A DNA stretch of 64,000 bases. Origin: CAWAMR01 sp963783095. Its GTDB lineage: Bacteria > Planctomycetota > Planctomycetia > Gemmatales > Gemmataceae. A program made the position numbers and the translations under genes. How positions within the stretch are numbered: position 1 is the stretch's first letter; each line of letters starts with the position of its first letter. Below are positions 49,972 through 58,190 of this stretch, one piece after another. The notes beneath the pieces were generated by a model. It was given only the letters and a program-made list of their open reading frames with translations. It searched no databases and was not told the DNA's origin. The stretch lies in assembly GCA_963783095.1 (NCBI GenBank), contig CAWAMR010000001.1, forward strand, positions 434,001 to 498,000, given 5' to 3'.

Positions 49972-51244
49972 TTACTCTTCCGGGTTTATCCTTCGCTCGG
50001 ACGATTTTTTTGCCGGCGGCTTCATGGAGCCGGTAAGGAAGACCATTCCAAAGAATCCTCCCAGTGCGGGGAAGGCAGAGTCCTGCCGATCCGCGGCGGA
50101 AGTCAGAGAAGGCCGGCTCCCCTCGAAGTCGCGCATGATCTCACCATCCTCGACGAGATAGCTGTTCAGCGCCCCATTACCCATGATGTCATCGACTTTC
50201 AGGGGGCTTTGCGGCAAGTCGCCGTGCATCGGCTTGCCGAGCCAAATATCCTGGATCGCTGGAGAGACAGACGAGTCGATGGACTTACGGATTTGGTCCG
50301 CGGAAACCTCGGCGATCTCAGGCGAGGAATAGAAGGTTTGACGAGGGGTCGCATTCGGAACCCACGAACTCGATGAAACGCCGCTCGATACCGGGAGACC
50401 GGCGCTGGTGGAAAACGATGAACTTTGAGAATTCGGAGTCGATGCGATTGGGTTGTAGAGATTGATCGAATAAGCCACTGGATCCTGCATCTCAGGCCCG
50501 CGTTTTCCCCCGCTCCCTCCAATAGGTCCACTCGAATCCCACGTCACCGTAAAGCCCGTACCGCTTGAGTTTAGTGATGAGGTCGTAGCCTTAAGTACGT
50601 CAGCTTGAGTTATCATGTCGACCTGATAAGTTTTGTCCGTAAACCCGTTGATGGCCGCTGTTTGTCCACCCACGGTCGCAGAGGCATTTGAAAAACTGAC
50701 CGTGCCAAAGTCAGCCAAGGGTATGACGCCTGATCCGGAAGAAGGCGCTTCCTCAATCCACTCTGCGGAGGATCGTGCGGCACTTGGATCACTTTTATTG
50801 ATCGAGAACACAGGTTGGGATCCATCGGTCAGTGACAGGGTAAAAACGCCTTTTGAATAGCTGACCGAAGCGGTGATCGTATCGCCGGGATTCACGGTGA
50901 TGCTGTTAATCATGACCACACCCGCCGGGTACATTTCATACCAGGCGTAATAGGTGGTCTTGCCATTTACAACCTGGGCGTCAGTTCCGAGCTGTTCCAC
51001 CGAGTCGGAAGTAACGCCATCAATACCGACCCACGATGAAGCGTCGTAAGTCTGCGCTTCCAGTTTCAGTTGTGGTCGGCACAGTCCAGGTTCCGGCGAC
51101 ATACGTCGCGGAGCCGTTCGATCCCGAGACCGCATAGCCCGACCAGTTGGTACTATAGGCGAGTCCTGGTGTTGACGGAACCAAGCGTGTTTCAAGTTCC
51201 TGGAGGCGAAGCTGGCTCTTTTGGAAGTGTTTGGCCTTCATCAT
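49972..51244 (-). CDS. Glutamic peptidase (G1/eqolisin family) with exported-protein N-terminus (one frameshift)
   Basis: N-terminal 'QLRLQELETRLVPSTPGLAY' carries the same Arg-Leu-Val-Pro-Ser motif as the solenoid protein at 22312-25214. Then 'STNWSGYAVSGSNGSATYVA', the eqolisin opening, and after a shift near 51080 'SSWVGIDGVTSDSVEQLGTD', 'TYYAWYEMYPAGVVMINSI' and 'AEWIEEAPSSGSGVIPLADF', which hold the family's catalytic Gln and Glu areas. The second half (about 51% Ser/Thr/Pro/Gly) is a linker. The end 'ALGGFFGMVFLTGSMKPPAK' plus Lys/Arg residues looks like a C-terminal membrane or sorting tail. ATG 51244 has GAGGA upstream. Such peptidases work at acid pH in fungi. Confidence 0.78.
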
Positions 51245-51430
51245 CTGCTTCCTCAAAGATCGAAACTTAAAATGTACGGTATAAGGTACTTCGTTCCAGG
51301 CGGTAGGGCAAGTAGAATCGTTGTAAATGTGGACTAAACGCCGATTCGATGGACATACTTTTTGCACTGGGCCAGAAGTGCTGATTCTGCGGTGAAATGA
51401 GGTTTTGGATTAGACTGTAAATCCATAAGC

Positions 51431-51542
51431 GAGCGTCGAGGCGTAAGCTCGACGTGGACTGCCCCGCCCATTCGCAAGTCTTTCGTCGGCAACTCTACGG
51501 CTTTAGGGCGAGAGTCCACGTCGAGCTTACGCCTCGACGCTC
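51431..51542. repeat. 30-bp perfect inverted repeat in an intergenic region
   Basis: Arms 51431-51460 and 51513-51542 (gagcgtcgaggcgtaagctc and its complement) are exact. It occupies the 348-base gap between the peptidase and TlpA-like genes, which holds no supported gene. Loop of 52 bases. Confidence 0.9.
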
Positions 51543-51592
51543 GATTAGCGCTAAACGGGTATAACGCACCGGCTCGGGCGAGCGTCAATAAA

Positions 51593-52042
51593 TCACTTCG
51601 TCCCGGCCTCGGCAAGCAACTTGTTGACGGCAATCTCCAACTCTTTCTCGCGGATGTTCTTATAGCGAATGACACCCTTCGCATCGATCACGTAAATCGT
51701 CGGATAAAAGCGGACATTGAATGCCTTCAAAACATCTCCCTGCATCCCGGCCCACCAGTGGTCCCAGGGCATCTTTTCCTTTTCGAGAAACTTTTCCAGC
51801 GTTTCTTTCTTCTCATCGGCGCTGACACTGATCAGTTTGAAAGGCTTATCCTTGAGCTTTTCAACCATTTCGCGCTCGTGCGGGATCATCGCTCGACAGG
51901 GGCCGCACCAGGTGGCCCAAATGTCCAGCACCACCACTTTTCCTTTCAATTCGTCCAGCTTGACACTCTTGTCTTCCAGCGTTTTCCCGGTGACAACGGG
52001 TGCCTTCATACCAATGGCCAAGGTCGTTAGCTCGCGGATCAT
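51593..52042 (-). CDS. Thioredoxin-like (TlpA/redoxin) protein
   Basis: A 149-residue redoxin with the active site 'LDIWATWCGPCRAMIPHERE' (WCGPC, about residue 48), cis-Pro region 'FNVRFYPTIYVIDAKGVIRY' and the inserted helix typical of TlpA/ResA. It presumably reduces or isomerises disulfides in the periplasm. Its ATG overlaps the stop of the 52039-52683 gene as ATGA. It lacks its own signal peptide, and planctomycete homologues often carry such an N-terminal region in the same chain. So these two frames may be one protein split by a one-base shift. Confidence 0.85.
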   Translation of the reverse strand: MIRELTTLAIGMKAPVVTGKTLEDKSVKLDELKGKVVVLDIWATWCGPCRAMIPHEREMVEKLKDKPFKLISVSADEKKETLEKFLEKEKMPWDHWWAGMQGDVLKAFNVRFYPTIYVIDAKGVIRYKNIREKELEIAVNKLLAEAGTK

Positions 52043-52683
52043 CCCTTCAGCTCAGCCTGCTTGGCGAGGGTCGTATTACCGAGTTTGACATCACCGAACT
52101 CCTTCACCACGCGCTGGAACATTTGTAACGCCTCTTTGTCCGAAGTCGTTTTGCCGGCCTTGTCGGTTTGCGCGAAATACCAATTTGCCAGACCATAACA
52201 CGCATATCCTCGCGCGGTTTGATCTTCATTATTGCCCAAAACGGCTTCGAAGAATGCCTTGGCTCCATTCGGTGGCGAGGACATTAACATCTGACAAACC
52301 ACAGCGATTTTTTTGTCTTTGGTGTGATACATCGACAGCAGATCAAATGCTTTGTTGTCGTCGGGACGCAATGTTCGTACGACCCAGATCAGCATGTCCA
52401 AGGATTCACTACTCTTGGGATCGGCGTTGACGAGTTTCAACACCCTCGGAGCGTAATCCGGAGCTTTGGGAAGTTTTTTGGCGATCAAAGCTTGTCGCTC
52501 CGCATCCGTTTTTGCAACGCGATACTCTTTGAGGAACTCGTTAAAGGCCTGCGAGTATTCATTCTTGATTTTTTGAAATGCTGCTTTGGAATCGTCGGCT
52601 TTATCTTCCGCCCGAAGCGGAAGCAGGTTCGCAGGCAGAAGGACAAGAACGCCGAGTAAAACAGCGAGTCGTCGGATTGTCAC
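52039..52683 (-). CDS. Exported helical protein, probable N-terminal half of the TlpA-like protein
   Basis: Starts at GTG 52683 ('TIRRLAVLLGVLVLLPANLL' is a signal peptide ending at 'LRAED'). The rest is alpha-helical with TPR-like pattern: 'AFNEFLKEYRVAKTDAERQA', 'SSESLDMLIWVVRTLRPDDN', 'GYACYGLANWYFAQTDKAGK'. It leads straight into the redoxin frame at 52042. The GTG lies inside a longer frame that began in the haem protein, but that longer frame is an artefact of a shift near 52835. Confidence 0.65.
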   Translation of the reverse strand: MTIRRLAVLLGVLVLLPANLLPLRAEDKADDSKAAFQKIKNEYSQAFNEFLKEYRVAKTDAERQALIAKKLPKAPDYAPRVLKLVNADPKSSESLDMLIWVVRTLRPDDNKAFDLLSMYHTKDKKIAVVCQMLMSSPPNGAKAFFEAVLGNNEDQTARGYACYGLANWYFAQTDKAGKTTSDKEALQMFQRVVKEFGDVKLGNTTLAKQAELKG

Positions 52684-52709
52684 AGATAGCTCCAAAAAAC
52701 GTGTAAGGG

Positions 52710-52776
52710 TTCCAAGTTCCAAGTTCCAAGTTCCAAGTTGAAGACCATCAACCCTTCGGGTCTTGAACTTGGAACT
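52710..52776. repeat. 7-bp tandem repeat and hairpin after the haem gene
   Basis: Four copies of ttccaag (52710-52737). An 18-bp inverted repeat, 52729-52746 (agttccaagttgaagacc) versus 52759-52776, has one mismatch and a 12-base loop. It sits between the haem-protein stop at 52779 and the GTG at 52683, a plausible terminator or processing hairpin. Confidence 0.75.
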
Positions 52777-52778
52777 AC

Positions 52779-55719
52779 TCAAGGTAGCGGCACTTGATCT
52801 TTGCTCTGAAGGTATCCTATCAAGTCTGCGCACCTCATCCTCTTTCAATTTGTCGAGCAGTCCATCCGGCATCAACGACAACTTTGACTGTTCCCTTCCT
52901 GCGATTTCGACCTTCGGCAACACGATCAATTCATTCTGAGTCTGGATCGCGATGACCTTGTCCGTCTCCTGCTTGATGATGCCGTTGATGAATCTTCCGT
53001 TGGCGGTTTCGACCTTCGTCATCTGGTAGTCCCTGGGAACGGCCGCGCTGGGATCGATGACATTTTCGAGCAGATAATTGAGGTTGTGCCGCTGCGAGCC
53101 GGTCAGCGCCGGTCCAATATTTCCACCATCATCATACATACGGTGGCACGCAGCACAAGTCTTTGCATAGATAAATCGGCCGTTGGCGAGATTCGCACTC
53201 TTGCGAACCGCGGGCGTCAACATCTCCTTGTATTTCTTGGTCAGGACCAGTCTTTCCGCCGATGCGGGCTTTATCTGTCCCCAGACTTTCGAGAGTCGAT
53301 CGGCGACTTGTTTATCTTTTAACCCTTGCATTTGTCGAGCAACGAAGACCGAAACGTCGGTTCGGGGAATCAGTCCTTTTTCGATCGCATCGAGCAGAAA
53401 CAAGGCCCAGGCCGGGTGCGAGGCGAGCGTTTGCACGACATCTTCCTTCTCGGCCAATGTATAACGCGGATAATGCTTTACGAGCAGCAGCGGCGTTTCC
53501 ACGTCCTTGAATGCCGCGAGAGCACGAATGGCCGAAGCACGCAAGCTGGGATCGACAAGCAGTTCTTTCAATAACGGGACAATGTCATCTTTGCCGCGCT
53601 GCACAAGGGCCTTCAAAGCTACCGTGCGATCATCCATGCCTGCAAACGGGTTGCTCAAGGTTCGCTTCAGTTGCTCGATCAGTGCCTGGTTGCCGAACAT
53701 GACACCCAGGAGGGTCGCCCGTTCCCGGACTTGCTTGACCCGACTTTCGAGCAGATTTTTCGAGTATTCTTTCCAGCCGGCCGGTGCCGGCATCTCACGC
53801 CAACCTCCGAATGCTTGCTGAATCCCCTTCAATATGTCTTGCTGGAGAACGGCATCTTTTGATTTGGCCGCAATCGCCATTAACGGCTCAAAGTTATTCG
53901 CACTAATGCCGATTGCCCGGCGGGCAATGTACTCGCGGACAATGGGAATCTTCGACGTTGCAATCAATGGCAGCGTGGCCTTGGGATCGGCCGCGAGGGC
54001 CGGCTCCAGTCCGTACCAAATCAGCAACGGAATCATCGGATCAGCGGCATCTTCCGCGTGTTCCATCAGTGCAGCAGCAACGGCGCGGCGGTCGGGCAAC
54101 GATAGATGTTGTAACTCCGAAGCGAGGTGCATCCGCACGTAGGCAGACTTTTCAATCTTGGCTCGCTCGACTAACTGGCGTGGAATGGATTCGAAAGGTT
54201 TTTCCTGATCGAGGGCCAATCGGATCGCCCAGGCTCGAATAGTTTCGTTTTGACTATCGAGTATTCGAACATAGTAATGCTCATCCAGAGCGTGAAGAAG
54301 GTGGGCCGACCACAACGCTTCGACACGAGACGGAAGTTTCACATCTGAAGCTTTTATCTTGAACTGGTGGCCAATACCTTCCGGAAGTTTGTCGGCTTCC
54401 AATCGCTCGTGAATAAGTCGTCGAGCGTGCCGAACCAGCCACTGATTCTTGTGTTCGTGAAGTTTAACGAGTTCCAGAGCCGGCAACTTCGACAAATCGC
54501 CTCGCCATCCCTGAATCTTCCCAAATGCAACCTTGAAGATGCGGCCATTGGTCAGATCGACCCGATCGTAATTGTGGCACTCGCCCGTGTCCGACCAGTC
54601 GGTGACATACACACCGCCATCCGGACCATATTTGATGGCGATACCGCGAAACCAGGGGTCATTGGCCAGCAATACATCTTTCTCATGTTTCGCAACATAA
54701 CCCGACCCGGCTCGTTCCAAACGATCGTGGTTGACGCGATTGCCGTGCAAATTGCACGTGAAAACGCCATTGCGGTATTGATCCGGCCAGTTGTCGCCGA
54801 GATAGACCATGCAGCCGACGTGAGCGTGGCCGCCGCCCGCTTCGCTGTGAACGCCCTTGCCGCCGCGCGAACTGGTCCAGTCCCCGCCGCCCCAATGAAT
54901 ATGATCGGCACAGCTTTGCATCAACGAATACACATAAGGGTTGAGATCCTGACCGTACATGCGCTCGAAGTGCGATCCCGGCACGACATGCCAGAGGTGA
55001 TGAATCACGCAGTTTGTGATGAAAATCTCACCACGTTCATCGAAGTCCAGTCCGAACGGATTGGTCGTGCCGCTGCCGACCACTTCAAAGACTTTGCGCT
55101 TCGGATGAAAGCGCCACACCCCGCAGTTCATCGCCGTGCGATCCTTCGCCGGTGTTCCAGGAACGCCGACGTGAGAAGTGTCGATGATGCCGTTGCAGCC
55201 GTACAGCCAGCCGTCCGGCCCCCACGCCAGGCTATTGAAGACGTTGTGTTTGGGATTCAAACTCCAACCATCGAGTACCGGCTCCGGTTTGCCGGCCATC
55301 GGTTTGTCGGCGTTGAAATCGCAAGGAACGAAGAGCAGATTCGGAATGGAACAAAGCCAGATGCCGCCGTAGCCGAGTTCGATACCGCTGAGGTTCGATC
55401 CTTTATCGAAAACCACGTGCTTGACATCGAACTGTCCATCGCCATCGGTATCTTCATAGCAGGTAACGCGATCGTGACCGCTGCCATCCTTGGTCCATTT
55501 CGGATAAGAAAGGCATTCGACGACCCAAAGTCGTCCGCGATCATCAAAAGTGATAGCGATAGGCTGCACAACATCAGGCTCCCCGGCAAAAAGAGTGACG
55601 TTAAACCCTTCGGGAACGGTCATGCGTTTCGGAGCTTCCCTGGCTGGAATGGGACGATCTTGGGCAAGAGTTGTGGTCGAGAAAGCAAGTAGGAGAGATA
55701 AAGCAACAGCATAGTTCAT
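52779..55719 (-). CDS. PVC-type dehydrogenase/HEAT/haem-binding protein (one frameshift)
   Basis: About 980 residues, exported (signal peptide 'YAVALSLLLAFSTTTLAQ'). Domain order typical of planctomycete and verrucomicrobial proteins: a membrane-bound dehydrogenase beta-propeller ('MTVPEGFNVTLFAGEPDVVQ', 'GPDGWLYGCNGIIDTSHVG', 'RGIAIKYGPDGGVYVTDWSD'), HEAT-like helices, and a C-terminal haem domain with 'FIYAKTCAACHRMYDDGGNI' (CxxCH) and 'YQMTKVETANGRFINGII'. Near 52835 a one-base shift restores the usual ending 'DLIGYLQSKDQVPLP' at TGA 52779-52781. Without it the frame runs on into the next gene. Probably a periplasmic sugar/polyol oxidation or electron-transfer protein; substrate unknown. 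Confidence 0.9.
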
Positions 55720-56168
55720 GAGGAGAGTTCCTGATTCAATCGCGATCGAAACGAAAAGAAGGCGGGTACAACAAACAATATAAGATACCCCGAAGATGGG
55801 TGAAATTCACCCACGAATTTGTGAATGTCGTCCCGGAATTGCTGTTGCAATTCCGCAGGTAAATCCAAAAGCCAGTCAACCAGTCGAAAGAGTTCACGGA
55901 TCTGTTGGTTATCCCAACCGCGCTCAAACAACCTGCGAATTAGTTGTCTCTTCGCCTGGTATCGCTCCATCGGTCGATGATTCGTCGCCAGACTTTCCAG
56001 GTGAGCCAATACGATCACCGCGATAGGATTCGTGCTGTTCGCCAGTTCCTCGGTTCGCTCTCGCCAGTCCAGCAGTTTCAGAACGGGGAATCGGAAACGA
56101 ATCTCGCACCCCAGTCGAGCATATAGGTATTCGCTCGGTCTCCAGATTCTCAAGGTTAGCTTATTCAT
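55716..56168 (-). CDS. Partial Rpn-family (recombination-promoting nuclease-like) protein
   Basis: A 150-residue frame with 'YARLGCEIRFRFPVLKLLDW', 'NSTNPIAVIVLAHLESLAT' and 'IRELFRLVDWLLDLPAELQQ'. These match the middle third of planctomycete Rpn-type proteins, where the nuclease domain precedes and a 'YVTSxER' segment with a charged tail follows. Here the nuclease part is missing and the last 25 residues are unrelated, so it is a fragment with an in-frame tail. Its stop overlaps the ATG of the haem gene (ATGA). See also 8609-8914, a tail-only fragment of the same family. Confidence 0.55.
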   Translation of the reverse strand: MNKLTLRIWRPSEYLYARLGCEIRFRFPVLKLLDWRERTEELANSTNPIAVIVLAHLESLATNHRPMERYQAKRQLIRRLFERGWDNQQIRELFRLVDWLLDLPAELQQQFRDDIHKFVGEFHPSSGYLILFVVPAFFSFRSRLNQELSS

Positions 56169-56311
56169 CCCGCTGCATTCCGAACCGATGCTCTGTTGTT
56201 TTGTCGGTTACCCGTTAGATTCCTCGTAAATCGTTCTCGATATGTTTTTGTACCCTCGCAGGTCTAATGCGGTTGAACCATTCACCCATTCGACTTACTA
56301 TAGACAAAATC

Positions 56312-56917
56312 ATGATCCTCCTAATCGATAATTACGACTCATTTACCTACAACCTAGTTCAGCGCTTCGGCGAATTGAACGCCCAACTGCCGATGCAGGT
56401 GCATCGCAACGATCAGATCACGCTCGAACAAATTGACGCGCTACGCCCGACGCACATCATCATCTCGCCAGGCCCCTGCACTCCCAAAGAGGCCGGCATA
56501 TCCAACGAGGTTCTCAAGCGCTACGCCTCCAGTGTTCCGACTCTGGGCGTCTGCCTGGGTCATCAGTGCATTGGGCATAGTTTTGGCGGGGAAGTGATTC
56601 GGAACTACCGCATCATGCACGGCAAGGTGTCGTTGATTCATCACGATAATAAGGGCGTCTTTGCGGGAATGTCGAACCCATTCGAGGCGACGCGCTATCA
56701 CAGCCTGGTCATCAAAAGGGAGACGTTTCAAAATCCGGACTTCGAAGTCACAGCCTGGACGGATGAAAACGAGATCATGGGTGTCCGTCACAAGAAATGG
56801 CCGTTACACGGCGTTCAATTCCACCCGGAAAGTTTCCTCACCATCGAAGGGCCGAAGCTACTCCAGAATTTTCTCGATCTGGCCCCCTGGCGGGAAGATG
56901 ACAAGGTGACAAGGTGA
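56312..56917 (+). CDS. pabA: Aminodeoxychorismate/anthranilate synthase, glutaminase subunit
   Basis: Class I glutamine amidotransferase that supplies ammonia for p-aminobenzoate (folate) or anthranilate (tryptophan) synthesis. Catalytic Cys in 'LGVCLGHQCIGHSFGGEVIR' (about residue 82), His/Glu in 'PLHGVQFHPESFLTIEGPKL', and N-terminal 'MILLIDNYDSFTYNLVQRFG'. ATG 56312 gives the conserved start. The partner component I is not in the window, so pabA and trpG cannot be separated. The last codons (DDKVTR) are encoded by the aaggtgac repeat. Confidence 0.92.
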   Translation: MILLIDNYDSFTYNLVQRFGELNAQLPMQVHRNDQITLEQIDALRPTHIIISPGPCTPKEAGISNEVLKRYASSVPTLGVCLGHQCIGHSFGGEVIRNYRIMHGKVSLIHHDNKGVFAGMSNPFEATRYHSLVIKRETFQNPDFEVTAWTDENEIMGVRHKKWPLHGVQFHPESFLTIEGPKLLQNFLDLAPWREDDKVTR

Positions 56918-57002
56918 CAAGGTGACCAAAACCCGGACATCCTTGACCCATCCATAATCAAAGAAACGCCAGTTAGTTGTCACCTTGTCACCTTGTCATC
57001 TT
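56895..57002. repeat. 26-bp perfect inverted repeat of aaggtgac units, overlapping pabA
   Basis: Arms 56895-56920 and 56977-57002 are exact complements made of three aaggtgac-like units each. The left arm encodes the last codons of pabA; the right arm abuts the pheS stop (57005). Same unit as 40703-40849. It separates two convergent genes and may serve both as a terminator-like hairpin. Confidence 0.9.
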
Positions 57003-57004
57003 CC

Positions 57005-58040
57005 TCAGAATTGGTTCAAAAACCGCAGGTCGTTCTTCCAGAACTCGCGGATATCGTCGATGGCGTATTTCAGCATCGTAATTCGCTGAGGCCCCATCCC
57101 GAAGGCGAACCCGCTGACCTTGTCGGGATCGTACCCGCCATTGCGCAACACAGCTGGATGCACCATCCCCGCACCCATAATCTCCAACCAGCCGGTGCCC
57201 TTGGTAAGACGATCGGCGTTGGGATCTTCCTTGGGCCAGTCAATGTCCACCTCGATCGAAGGCTCCGTGAATGGGAAGTAACTGGACCGAATGCGAATCT
57301 GCCGGTCATCTCCGAATAGTCGCCGCGCAAAGGCCGTGATGGTTCCCTTCAAATCGGCCATGGTCACATTGGGGCCGACGACCAGACCCTCCACTTGCTC
57401 GAACTGAATCTCGGATCGCGTAGTGATCGCTTCATAGCGATAGCACATTCCCGGCAAAACAGCCCGGATCGGCTGCGGGCAATGCTGCTTCATGACGTGA
57501 ATCTGACCTGGCGAAGTATGCGTCCGCAATAACACTCCCGGAGTAGTGGTATGGAAGGTATCCCACATATCGCGTGCCGGATGGTGCGGCGGCATGTTCA
57601 GCAGCTCGAAATTGGTTTGATCGTCCTCGACCTCGCGCGTGCGAAAGATTTGAAAGCCCATGTCCGAGAAGATGCCATAGATTTCGCGCATGACTCGCGT
57701 GGCCACATGCAGGCGGCCCGCTGCATGGGGCCCGACCCGGCAAGGTGACATCGAGCGGATTGGCGGTCAAACCCGCCATCATGGTGCGTTCTTTGGCTTC
57801 GGCGAGCGCGGAGTCATACGCAGTGGTGAGCACGACTTTGACCCGGTTGGCTTCCTGGCCATAGTCTTTGCGCTGTTCCTTGGGAATCGTGGAGACAGCA
57901 CGAAGAGCCAGCGCCATTTCACCCTTGTCGCCGAAGAATCTGGTGTGCCATAGCCGAAGCCCAGCCTCCTCCGCGCACTCTTTGAGTTCGCTCAGCGCAC
58001 GCGCCTCCAATTCGGCCAACTTCTCGGTTGCTTCAGACAT
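57005..58040 (-). CDS. pheS: Phenylalanine-tRNA ligase, alpha subunit (one frameshift)
   Basis: Charges tRNA-Phe together with PheT. N-terminal helical domain 'MSEATEKLAELEARALSELK', then motif 2/3 region of class II synthetases: 'THTSPGQIHVMKQHCPQPIR', 'SEIQFEQVEGLVVG', 'FGDDRQIRIRSSYFPFTEPS' and 'GWLEIMGAGMVHPAVLRNGG' with 'GFAFGMGPQRITMLKYAIDD'. The frame shifts near 57745, where 'DVTLPGRAP' joins 'HAAGRLHVATRVMREIYGI'. ATG 58040 has GGAGGG upstream. About 345 residues, normal. pheT is not adjacent within the window. Confidence 0.94.
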
Positions 58041-58190
58041 CAATCCCTCCGACGCTGTCGTTCCATTCTCAAACGAATCGATAGCCGTGGCCAGCCCGGC
58101 CGATTATCTTTTGCAGATTCCAATCCGGTCCAGTCAATGTAGGATGCGATCATCAACATTAAAGAAGGTCAACGCAGGGCTCCCATAATC

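Noticed and set aside
54367..55692. A 441-codon plus-strand open frame opposite the haem protein
   Set aside because: Antisense shadow of the PVC haem protein; no recognisable motif or ribosome-binding site.
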